From Pelagibacteraceae bacterium AG-365-D07 (GTDB lineage Bacteria; Pseudomonadota; Alphaproteobacteria; Pelagibacterales; Pelagibacteraceae), in contig QCGH01000004.1 of the NCBI GenBank assembly GCA_003280005.1, positions 1-64,000 of the forward strand: DNA of 64,000 nucleotides, read 5' to 3'. Both the position numbers and the translations under genes were made by a program. Within the stretch, counting starts at the first letter, position 1, and each line of letters starts with the position of its first letter. Below the pieces are notes generated by a model. It had not been told where the DNA came from, searched no databases, and worked only from the letters and a program-made list of their open reading frames with translations. This document shows, in pieces, positions 1 through 6,584 of this stretch.

Positions 1-432
1 TATGAAACCTTAAGTGTATATGGAATTAAAATACATAGACATAATTCTGAAATCCAACAAGAGCTAGATAACGAAACAGGAAGTAAAGTAGAATTTAATT
101 TTACACCACATTTATCACCAATGTTTAGAGGTATTTTAACAACAATTTATTGCAATGTTACAAAGAATAATAATATTAATTCAATTATAGCTTCTCTTAA
201 AAAATTTTATAAAAATGAAATATTTGTAAAAATAACTAAAAAAAATTTACCTATAAGTACTAATGATGTTATTAATACAAACAAATGTTTGATTTCAGTT
301 TGTGAATCAAAGTCTAAAAAACAGTTAATTATATTATCAGCAATTGATAATCTAATTAAAGGTGGAGGAGGACAAGCTATTCAAAATATGAATTTGTTAT
401 TTAATTTTAAAAAAAATATGGGTTTACAATGA
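1..432 (+). CDS. argC: N-acetyl-gamma-glutamyl-phosphate reductase, C-terminal part
   Basis: Last 143 residues of the enzyme that reduces N-acetylglutamyl phosphate to the semialdehyde with NADPH in arginine synthesis. The frame is open from base 1, so the start, the NADP-binding fold and the catalytic cysteine lie outside the window. Visible family landmarks are NFTPHLSPMFRGIL (about residues 33-46 of the visible part) and the closing GGGGQAIQNMN motif (about 121-131). Its stop overlaps the next start as ATGA, so it opens a tightly coupled operon with the lipoprotein and hom genes. Identity is from recognised motifs; truncation is by the window edge, not a mutation. Confidence 0.9.
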   Translation, partial: YETLSVYGIKIHRHNSEIQQELDNETGSKVEFNFTPHLSPMFRGILTTIYCNVTKNNNINSIIASLKKFYKNEIFVKITKKNLPISTNDVINTNKCLISVCESKSKKQLIILSAIDNLIKGGGGQAIQNMNLLFNFKKNMGLQ

Positions 433-611
433 AATATTTACTATTAGCTTTCATTTTTGTAAGCGTCTCAAGCTGTAATAATCAGGTTTCAAATTTTGAT
501 GATAAAGGTTTAGATATTGATATATATAAAAAAGATATGACTTATGAGAAATTCAAACAAACTATTATAGAATATGCTGATAAAGCATCTTTCCCAAATT
601 TAACAAATTAA
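429..611 (+). CDS. small lipoprotein of unknown function
   Basis: A 60-residue protein with a short hydrophobic signal followed by a lipobox-like VSSC (Cys16), so it is probably a lipidated periplasmic peptide of about 45 residues. I do not recognise a family. The mature part is polar with no repeats. It overlaps argC by four bases (ATGA) and hom by one base (TAATG), so it is translated with amino-acid biosynthesis genes, although nothing in the sequence suggests an enzymatic role. The tight coupling on both sides argues that it is a real gene rather than a chance frame. Confidence 0.7.
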   Translation: MKYLLLAFIFVSVSSCNNQVSNFDDKGLDIDIYKKDMTYEKFKQTIIEYADKASFPNLTN

Positions 612-1903
612 TGATAAATAATAAGATTAATATAGCTGTTGTTGGACTTGGACAAGTCGGAAATTATTTACTCAATGAATTAATTACAAAAAAAAAAGAT
701 ATCGAATTAAAAACAGGAAAAAAGATACAAATTGTTGCAATTTCTGCCAGAAATAAAAACAAAAAAAGAAAATTTAAAATAAATAAATCAATTTTTTTTC
801 AAAATCCTTTAGACATATTTAAGAAAAAAAAAATAGATATACTTTTTGAGGCAATTGGCCAAAGCGATGGAGTTTCAAAAAAAATTGTTGAAACTGCACT
901 AAAAAATAAAATTCATGTAGTTACACCAAACAAGGCTTTAATTTCTAAACATGGTGATTTTTTATCTTATTTAGCTGAAAAAAATCATGTGAATCTTGAG
1001 TTCGAAGCTTCTGTTGCAGGAGGTATACCAATACTAAGAACTATTAAGGAAGGACTTGCTACAAATAAGTTAAATAAAGTTTATGGAATACTTAATGGAA
1101 CTTGTAATTATATTTTATCAGAAATGGAAAAAACTCGAGACAGTTTTTCAATTGTTTTAAAAAAAGCTCAAGACCTTGGATATGCTGAACCTGGAAATCC
1201 AAAATTAGATTTAAATGGTTACGATGCATTTGCTAAAATAAGAATTTTATCCTCATTAGCATTTAATAAAAAAATATCTAAAAATAAATGTTTGATGGAG
1301 GGTATAGAAAATATTGAATATAAAGATATAGAAATAGCATCCCAACTAAATTTTCGTATAAAATTATTAGGAATTACTGAAATTATTAATGGTGAATTAT
1401 TTGAAAGAGTACATCCTGCTCTAGTAAATAAAGACACATATATAGGTAATGTAAATGGAGTAATGAATGCAGTAATTGTTGAGGGTTTACCAGTAGGGGA
1501 GAGCGTCCTTCAGGGTGAGGGAGCTGGACCTGGTGCTACTTCATCCGCCTTAATGTCAGATTTGTTGTCAATTCTAAGAGGTAATATTAAATATCCATTT
1601 GGATTGCCAGATTTTAAAAGACAAAATCCTATTTCTTATAATCAAAAACTATCATCAAATTCTCTATACTTAAGATTAGAGGTAAAAGATAAGTCTGGTG
1701 TCTTGTCTGAAATTACAAAACTTTTAGCAAATAATAGAATTTCTATTCAAAGAGTTATTCAAATTCCTAATCATAAAAAAAAATCCGCCTCAATTGTGAT
1801 TATTACTCATAAATCTTTAGAATTTAGATCTCAAAATTTAATAAACTCTCTTAAAAAAAATAAAAATGTTTTAAAAAAACCAGTTTTAATAAGACTTTTT
1901 TAA
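611..1903 (+). CDS. hom: homoserine dehydrogenase
   Basis: Reduces aspartate semialdehyde to homoserine, the branch point to threonine and methionine. At 430 residues it has the usual monofunctional layout. There is an N-terminal NAD(P) fold with GLGQVG (residues 12-17), TPNKAL (105-110), the catalytic region with FEASVAGGIPI (131-141) and GTCNYIL (163-169), then a C-terminal ACT domain from about residue 350 (LEVKDKSGVLSEITKLL), the usual site of threonine feedback. It starts on the last base of the lipoprotein stop (TAATG). The following transporter gene starts the same way, so all these genes probably share one mRNA. Confidence 0.95.
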   Translation: MINNKINIAVVGLGQVGNYLLNELITKKKDIELKTGKKIQIVAISARNKNKKRKFKINKSIFFQNPLDIFKKKKIDILFEAIGQSDGVSKKIVETALKNKIHVVTPNKALISKHGDFLSYLAEKNHVNLEFEASVAGGIPILRTIKEGLATNKLNKVYGILNGTCNYILSEMEKTRDSFSIVLKKAQDLGYAEPGNPKLDLNGYDAFAKIRILSSLAFNKKISKNKCLMEGIENIEYKDIEIASQLNFRIKLLGITEIINGELFERVHPALVNKDTYIGNVNGVMNAVIVEGLPVGESVLQGEGAGPGATSSALMSDLLSILRGNIKYPFGLPDFKRQNPISYNQKLSSNSLYLRLEVKDKSGVLSEITKLLANNRISIQRVIQIPNHKKKSASIVIITHKSLEFRSQNLINSLKKNKNVLKKPVLIRLF

Positions 1904-2805
1904 TGGGAATTTACATAAAGCTCTTTGAGGTATTATTTCCAGTCTTTTTTGTAATTGGTATTGGTTATTTTTTAGGTAGAAAAAATTCTAAAATAGATAC
2001 TTCATTTATAACTAGTTTTGCCGCAAATATTGGTACACCTGCAATGATTATATATGCGGTTACTTCAACTGGAATAACATTTGATATTTTTGCAAATTAT
2101 TTTTGGTATTACTTAATTGCTATATTTCTTTTCTCAATATTTGGAATTTTGACCTTATATTTTTTAAAAACTAAAGATATAATAAGAGAACTTCCACCTC
2201 TAATTCTCCCTAACACTGGCAATATGGGTCTACCTATTTGCTTATTTGCTTACGGATCTCAAGGATTAGGTGTGTCTGCAGCAATATCTTCTCTAATAAT
2301 TCTTTTTCATTTTACATTAGGAGTTTTTTTAGCTGACAGAAAATTTAATTTTAAAATTATAACAAAAAATCCTCCATTTTATGCAATAATAATTTCTGCA
2401 TTAATTTTGTTTTATGAACTAGAACTTCCAAAATTTATTATAAATACTACTGAATGGCTTATGTATGCTACAATTTTTTTAATTTTAATGTCTTTAGGTA
2501 TTGCCCTTACTAGATTGAAAGTTTTTTCTATAAATAAAGCAATTTTTTCTTCTTTAACTAGAATGATTATTGGACCGATAATTGGTTTTTCGTTGATAAC
2601 TTTTTTTAATTTAACAGGTTACGCAGCGGGAGTGCTTTTAATTCAATGTTCAATGCCAAGCGCAGTTTTAAATTACCTTGTAGCATCAATTTACTCCCCT
2701 AAAAAAATTGTAGATTCTATTGCTAGTACAATAGTAGTTTCCACATTAATGTCATTTATAACTATACCCATTGTCGTCTTTGTATCATTAAAATATTTTT
2801 CTTAA
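1903..2805 (+). CDS. AEC-family permease (auxin efflux carrier/malonate transporter type)
   Basis: A 300-residue inner-membrane protein with about ten hydrophobic segments and the two-halves organisation of AEC carriers, including the conserved NTGNMGLPI segment near residue 104 and a late SMPSAVLNYLVA segment. Members export or exchange small organic anions or amino-acid-like compounds; the substrate cannot be read from sequence. The start overlaps the hom stop (TAATG) and its own stop overlaps the next permease. Position after hom allows, but does not prove, a role in export of aspartate-family amino acids. Confidence 0.85.
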   Translation: MGIYIKLFEVLFPVFFVIGIGYFLGRKNSKIDTSFITSFAANIGTPAMIIYAVTSTGITFDIFANYFWYYLIAIFLFSIFGILTLYFLKTKDIIRELPPLILPNTGNMGLPICLFAYGSQGLGVSAAISSLIILFHFTLGVFLADRKFNFKIITKNPPFYAIIISALILFYELELPKFIINTTEWLMYATIFLILMSLGIALTRLKVFSINKAIFSSLTRMIIGPIIGFSLITFFNLTGYAAGVLLIQCSMPSAVLNYLVASIYSPKKIVDSIASTIVVSTLMSFITIPIVVFVSLKYFS

Positions 2806-3653
2806 TGAAAGCTATTTTACTTAATATATCTGCGTGGATTATGCTCCCATTTATGGATGCAATTGCTAAATATTTATCTTCAGATCTACCTTTCTTTCAG
2901 ATTACGTGGGCAAGATATTTTTTTACAGTTTTTCTTGTACTACCTTTGATGTTCTTTTTTTTTAAGGATCAACTTAAATGGACAGAAAATCCAAAGCTAC
3001 AATTCTACAGAGGAATAACTTTATTTTTTGCTAACATCTGTTTTTTTTATTCGATATCTATAATCTCCATGGCTAAGGCATTAACTTTAGCATTCGTTGC
3101 TCCGTTAATTACAACAATTTTATCGTCTATTTTTTTAAAAGAGAATGTTGGATTCAAAAGATGGTCAGCGGTTATTGTAGGTTTTATAGGTATACTTATA
3201 GTCATTAGACCTGGATTTATAGAATTTAATCTAGCTAGCATTGCAGCTGTCTGCACTGGTTGTTTCTACGGTGTTTATTTAATTATTACTAGACAACTTC
3301 ATTCAACTGATAGTCCTTTGTTAACTTTATTATTAACAGGTCTAGTAGGGGCTTTTATTGGATCAATTATTGTGCCTACTGTTTGGGTTAATCCGACTTT
3401 AATTCAGTGGTCATGGCTGATTATCATGGGTTTATTTGCTTGTTTGGGTCACATATTGCTTATCTATTCATTAAAATACGCTGATGCTTCTAAATTAGCT
3501 CCATTTGGCTATATTGAAATAGTCCCCAATATTATTTTAGGTTATTATTTATTTAATGATTTCATTGATATTTGGACTTTTATAGGTTTGTTTGTAATAA
3601 TTTCATCAGGACTTTATATAATTAGAAGAGAGTATATTTTGAATAAAAAGTAA
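2805..3653 (+). CDS. DMT superfamily (EamA) transporter
   Basis: A 282-residue membrane protein with about ten predicted helices arranged as two EamA repeats (about residues 4-136 and 146-275). The end of the first repeat shows the usual pattern GFIGILIVIRPG. EamA proteins of this size commonly export amino acids or metabolites; S-adenosylmethionine import has been described for some relatives. The substrate here is unknown. It is the last gene of the argC-hom operon, joined by a one-base TAATG overlap, and is followed by about 420 bases without a convincing gene. Confidence 0.85.
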   Translation: MKAILLNISAWIMLPFMDAIAKYLSSDLPFFQITWARYFFTVFLVLPLMFFFFKDQLKWTENPKLQFYRGITLFFANICFFYSISIISMAKALTLAFVAPLITTILSSIFLKENVGFKRWSAVIVGFIGILIVIRPGFIEFNLASIAAVCTGCFYGVYLIITRQLHSTDSPLLTLLLTGLVGAFIGSIIVPTVWVNPTLIQWSWLIIMGLFACLGHILLIYSLKYADASKLAPFGYIEIVPNIILGYYLFNDFIDIWTFIGLFVIISSGLYIIRREYILNKK

Positions 3654-4045
3654 ACATATATTTACTATATTATAAAGTATTACTTTAAATATGATATATA
3701 AGTTACTGTAATTATTAAATTTTATAAGTATAAAATTAATTATAAAATTTTAGAAATTATAAGTTAATAAAATCTAGAAGTAACCTAAAAAATTTACAAT
3801 TTTAGTTATATTTCTTGTTTTATTAGGTTATTGAATTTTAAATTTAACATAATCAGTTAAAACTCGATTACTTGTTTCGCTTTATTGCTGAATTTATTAA
3901 GAAAAAAGCAATAAAAATTATAAGCTTTGCAAATAGTGAATATAGCGATTAAAGAGCCATAGAAGGGGCTTATTTAAGGATTATTTGATAGAAGGTTCAA
4001 CTGACAGGAGAACTAAAAAAAAATTAACATTTTTTATGAAAATTT
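3654..4045. other. AT-rich intergenic stretch with leader-like 3' part
   Basis: No convincing coding frame on either strand. The left half (to about 3840) is nearly pure AT. It contains one widely spaced inverted repeat, AGTAACCTA near 3779 and TAGGTTATT near 3826. The right part holds the structured candidate described separately. The stretch separates the hom operon from the accessory region and may be the left edge of inserted DNA. Confidence 0.6.
3881..4020 (+). ncRNA. candidate structured leader (riboswitch-like), no gene after it
   Basis: Seen directly: a 9-bp perfect hairpin TTTATTGCT/AGCAATAAA (3881-3889 with 3907-3915). The segment AAAGC at 3905-3909 could instead pair with GCTTT at 3924-3928, so two exclusive hairpins are possible. 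These are followed by AGCC/GGCT near 3955-3969, then GGTTC and GAAC around 3993-4013 enclosing a good Shine-Dalgarno sequence CAGGAG (about 4005-4010). No start codon at usual spacing follows; the next ATG (4036) opens a three-codon frame. The layout recalls small translational riboswitches of marine bacteria such as SAM-II or SAM-V, but I did not match a consensus. It may be a leader whose gene was lost. Confidence 0.3.
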
Positions 4046-4071
4046 AAAAAAATCGTTTAAAATTAACGATT
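4046..4071 (-). terminator. intrinsic terminator of the methyltransferase gene
   Basis: Read on the minus strand, directly after the stop codon at 4072, AATCGTT (4065-4071) pairs with AACGATT (4051-4057) around a seven-base AT-rich loop and runs into at least seven T. This is the standard layout of a rho-independent terminator, with an AT-rich stem as expected in this genome. Confidence 0.7.
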
Positions 4072-4347
4072 CTAAAACAAAATTCCTTCCATTTTAAGTA
4101 GTTTTTTTTTAGTTTTTATACCTCCGGGACCTGAATAACCACCTAGACCACCATCAGATCTTATAACTCTATGACATGGTACTTTTGGAGCATATGGGTT
4201 TTTGCCAATAGCATTTGCCACCGCCCTTACTGCTTTTGGTCTATTTATAGCTTTTGCAACATCAAGATAAGTTCGGGTTTGACCCTTTGGAATTTTTTTG
4301 AGATATTTCCAGACTTGTATTTGAAACTTGGTACCGTTAAAAACCAT
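4072..4347 (-). CDS. ogt: methylated-DNA--protein-cysteine methyltransferase, C-terminal-domain type
   Basis: A 91-residue protein made only of the alkyl-acceptor domain of O6-alkylguanine-DNA alkyltransferases. The acceptor motif PCHRVI is at residues 57-62 (Cys58), preceded by RAVANAIGKNP and followed by GGLGGYSGPGG. Short stand-alone versions of this kind include both true repair enzymes and alkyltransferase-like proteins, but the latter lack the cysteine, so repair of O6-methylguanine is likely. I chose the ATG at 4347. A longer frame reaches a GTG at 4440, but it would run through the terminator and stem-loops of the upstream RNA candidate, and the added residues do not resemble the family. 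Confidence 0.85.
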   Translation of the reverse strand: MVFNGTKFQIQVWKYLKKIPKGQTRTYLDVAKAINRPKAVRAVANAIGKNPYAPKVPCHRVIRSDGGLGGYSGPGGIKTKKKLLKMEGILF

Positions 4348-4351
4348 ATTG

Positions 4352-4396
4352 AAAAAAACCCCTGTTTCCTTGCACTTTTTATGGTGCAAAGAACAG
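4352..4396 (-). terminator. rho-independent terminator of the RNA candidate
   Basis: On the minus strand CTGTTCTTTGCAC (from 4396 to 4384) pairs with GTGCAAGGAAACAG (4375 to 4362) with a single bulged A. This gives 13 base pairs around an eight-base loop, followed by GGG and seven T (4358-4352). It is by far the strongest terminator I see in the window. The downstream methyltransferase ATG begins only five bases after the T run. Confidence 0.8.
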
Positions 4397-4532
4397 TTGT
4401 TTTGGCACGTCGTTGTATGCGCTACCGCCATGCCCACCACTCTACGATTTTAGCGCTACTCCGCAGAGTTTTCTGCCCCCTGAGCTTGAACCTCTCGGTT
4501 TTTCCTCAATTGGCCAGTTAAGAGTTGCCCCT
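4352..4532 (-). ncRNA. GC-rich structured non-coding RNA candidate
   Basis: About 180 bases with close to 48% GC by eye, in surroundings well below 30%, a mark of structured RNA in AT-rich genomes. Stems that can be seen: GCGCTA/TAGCGC (4419-4424 with 4451-4456), GCAGA/TCTGC (4463-4467 with 4472-4476) and a long 3' hairpin ending in GGG plus T7, a classic terminator for the minus strand. Neither strand carries a recognisable protein. I compared it from memory with RNase P, SRP, 6S and tmRNA and saw no convincing match; only a short GAGGAAA recalls RNase P. The 5' end is uncertain. It lies just upstream of the methyltransferase gene. Confidence 0.6.
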
Positions 4533-4536
4533 TAAG

Positions 4537-4554
4537 TTGATAATATAATATCAA
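4537..4554. promoter_or_regulatory. near-palindrome TTGATA-N6-TATCAA upstream of the RNA candidate
   Basis: Perfect six-base arms TTGATA and TATCAA separated by six A/T bases, located where the promoter of the minus-strand RNA would be expected. It may be an operator, or simply an AT-rich promoter region. A related element lies before the integrase gene. Confidence 0.3.
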
Positions 4555-4643
4555 GTTTTAATATAAATGTTATCACTTAATCGTTGAATTTGGTGACTTT
4601 TTAACATATTGGAATAGTGGGGATAAATCTAAAATCATATGTT

Positions 4644-4820
4644 TTAAGTCATAAATATAAGACCAAAATAGCTTAATGAGAACAAAATAGCTAAAATTGA
4701 CAGGAAATATGTTTCTATTGTTTTTCCCTCTTTTTTATTTTGAATATAAGCTAAAACCCAAAAACCTATTGCGCTTAATAGAAATATTAAGTTAGGTATT
4801 TCTCCATCAATTGAACCCAT
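4644..4820 (-). CDS. small membrane protein, 58 residues, unknown function
   Basis: An ATG-initiated frame encoding two hydrophobic segments (about residues 10-26, LIFLLSAIGFWVLAYI, and 38-57, YFLSILAILFSLSYFG) joined by a charged loop containing NKKEGKTIE. The composition, with charged residues only in the loop and ends, is that of a genuine two-helix membrane protein rather than a random AT-rich frame. I recognise no family. No clear Shine-Dalgarno sequence precedes it. It is divergent from the integrase gene at 4900 and upstream of the RNA candidate on the same strand. Confidence 0.6.
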   Translation of the reverse strand: MGSIDGEIPNLIFLLSAIGFWVLAYIQNKKEGKTIETYFLSILAILFSLSYFGLIFMT

Positions 4821-4837
4821 AATTGCAATTTAAACTA

Positions 4838-4866
4838 TTGACAATATAAATCACTTAATATATTAC
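4838..4866 (+). promoter_or_regulatory. sigma-70-type promoter of the integrase operon
   Basis: A consensus -35 box TTGACA (4838-4843), a 17-base spacer and TATTAC (4861-4866) as -10. The expected start would be about 4873, some 27 bases before the integrase ATG. Confidence 0.55.
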
Positions 4867-4869
4867 TAA

Positions 4870-4888
4870 TGATAATTAATTGTTATCA
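4870..4888. promoter_or_regulatory. inverted repeat TGATAA-N7-TTATCA at the integrase start region
   Basis: Arms TGATAA and TTATCA flank seven bases, right at the predicted transcript start and 11 bases before the integrase ATG. A repressor binding here would block transcription; as RNA it would be a weak hairpin. The arms resemble those of the element at 4537-4554. Confidence 0.35.
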
Positions 4889-4899
4889 ATAGTAATTAT

Positions 4900-5853
4900 A
4901 TGAGTGAACTAACTACAGAATTAAAAACGCTTCATGAGGCAACTTTAAATAACCTAAGAAGCTCTAAAGCAAATAATACTTTAAGAGCTTATAAATCTGA
5001 TTTTAATGATTTTATGACATTTTGTGTAAAGCATGGATTAAATTCATTGCCAACAGAGCCTAAAATAGTATCTTTATATCTAACCCATCTCTCTAAAAAT
5101 TTAACAATAAGCACTTTAAAGCGAAGATTGGTATCAATAAGCATGGTTCATAAATTGAAAGGTCATTATCTAGACACTAAACATCCAATTATAGTTGAGA
5201 ATTTAATGGGAATAAGAAGAGTGAAAGGCAGTATTCAGAAGGGTAAAAAACCTATATTAATCAATCATTTAAAATCAATTATTAATGTAATTAATGAACA
5301 AAAAACTGATGAAATAAAAAAATTAAGAGATAAATCAATAATCTTAATTGGCTTTGGAGGCGGATTTAGAAGAACAGAGCTAATTTCAATTGATTATGAA
5401 GATTTAGAATTTGTTACTGAAGGGCTCAAAATTTATATTAAAAGATCAAAAACTGACCAATTTGGAGAAGGGATGACCAAAGGACTACCCTACTTCACTA
5501 ATGATATTTATTGTCCAGTTACAAATCTTAAAAAATGGTTAGAAATTTCAAAAATTAAATCTGGACCTATATTTAGAAGATTTTCAAAAGGATTGTCGTT
5601 ATCAGATAAAAGATTAACTGACCAATCTGTAGTTTTGCTTATGAAAGAATATTTGAACTTAGCAGGTGTCGAAAATAAAAATTACGCAGGTCATAGTTTA
5701 AGATCAGGTTTTGCAACAGTAGCTGCTGAGTCCGGAGCGGATGAAAGAAGTATAATGGCTATGACAGGGCATAAAAACACGCAAATGGTGAGAAGATATA
5801 TAAGAGAGGCAAATCTATTTAAAAATAATGCATTAAACAAAGTTAAACTATGA
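4900..5853 (+). CDS. tyrosine recombinase / integrase
   Basis: A 317-residue site-specific recombinase. The N-terminal SAM-like core-binding domain covers about residues 5-105 (NTLRAYKSDFNDF at 26-38). The catalytic domain follows, with Arg157 or Arg158 in GFRRTEL, a likely Lys184, the HSLR box (His265, Arg268), GHK (His291) and the nucleophile Tyr300 in RRYIRE. All expected active-site residues are present, so it should be functional. Its stop overlaps the following glycosyltransferase start as ATGA, unusual for an integrase. It sits at the opposite end of the accessory region from tRNA-Glu. The class (phage, island or transposon) cannot be told from the protein alone. Confidence 0.9.
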   Translation: MSELTTELKTLHEATLNNLRSSKANNTLRAYKSDFNDFMTFCVKHGLNSLPTEPKIVSLYLTHLSKNLTISTLKRRLVSISMVHKLKGHYLDTKHPIIVENLMGIRRVKGSIQKGKKPILINHLKSIINVINEQKTDEIKKLRDKSIILIGFGGGFRRTELISIDYEDLEFVTEGLKIYIKRSKTDQFGEGMTKGLPYFTNDIYCPVTNLKKWLEISKIKSGPIFRRFSKGLSLSDKRLTDQSVVLLMKEYLNLAGVENKNYAGHSLRSGFATVAAESGADERSIMAMTGHKNTQMVRRYIREANLFKNNALNKVKL

Positions 5854-6584
5854 CAAAATTCTGTGTATCTTTAACAAGTTTGCCATCAAGAATTGATAAT
5901 TTAAATCAAACACTGCTATCAATACAAAATCAATCCGTAAAACCCGACAAAGTTTTTTTAAATTTACCATATAAATTTAAAAGATTTCCAAATTATAGTT
6001 TTACATCTGAACAAATTAATAAAATTTCAAAGTATGAACTAGAAATATCTAGATGCGAAGATTTTGGACCGGGAACAAAATTAATGGGATCCTTAAACAA
6101 AATGTACGATAATTTTGATTGTGTAATTTTAATTGATGATGATCATATTTATCATGAAAAAATGTTTGAAATATTAATTGATAACTTTAATAAAGAGCAA
6201 ATCAATTATTCTTACTATTTAAATAAAATATTTAATATAAGAAATGGTCAATGTTCAGACGGATTTTTGATAAATATTAAATTTTTAGATAAAATTGAAA
6301 AATTTTATGACCAATATGTAAAGAATAGCAAAAATATGTTTTTAGATGATGATTTATGGTTTGCTATATACCTTTATTGTGAAAAATATTCAAAAACAAA
6401 AAATATAATTGAAGATTTTAGGGCAAAAACAGGTGAACACTTGTCTTATAAACAGCATATAAATAAAGATATCGATGCACTTCATAAAACAGAGCATAAA
6501 TCAAATATATTCTTAAATAGAAGAAAAATTCAAAAAATTGAATTTATAAAATACAAGCTTAAGAAACTTGCTTATTTTGTGTGA
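5850..6584 (+). CDS. glycosyltransferase family 2-like protein
   Basis: A 244-residue protein with a GT-A-like start (CVSLTSLPSRIDNLNQTLLSI) and a nucleotide-sugar/metal-binding aspartate cluster IDDDH (about residues 95-99). A second cluster LDDDLWF is at about 165-171. It lacks membrane segments and is probably cytoplasmic or peripheral, adding a sugar to a surface glycan; donor and acceptor are unknown. The start overlaps the integrase stop (ATGA). Its 3' end overlaps the convergent gene at 6559 by 26 bases. Confidence 0.7.
   Translation: MTKFCVSLTSLPSRIDNLNQTLLSIQNQSVKPDKVFLNLPYKFKRFPNYSFTSEQINKISKYELEISRCEDFGPGTKLMGSLNKMYDNFDCVILIDDDHIYHEKMFEILIDNFNKEQINYSYYLNKIFNIRNGQCSDGFLINIKFLDKIEKFYDQYVKNSKNMFLDDDLWFAIYLYCEKYSKTKNIIEDFRAKTGEHLSYKQHINKDIDALHKTEHKSNIFLNRRKIQKIEFIKYKLKKLAYFV

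Noticed and set aside
4348-4440. N-terminal extension of the methyltransferase from a GTG at 4440
   Set aside because: It would read through a strong terminator and stems; the residues do not match the family and an ATG is available at 4347.
4171-4521. Plus-strand frame of 116 residues antisense to the methyltransferase and RNA candidate
   Set aside because: No family resemblance, odd Cys/Arg/His-rich composition explained by the GC-rich RNA on the other strand.
4352-4532. RNase P RNA, SRP RNA, 6S RNA or tmRNA
   Set aside because: Only a short GAGGAAA stretch recalls RNase P; the length, core motifs, tag sequence or SRP loop of each class are not seen. Needs a covariance search to be certain.
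3654-5000. Attachment-site copy of the tRNA-Glu 3' end
   Set aside because: No stretch matching the T arm and acceptor end could be found by eye.
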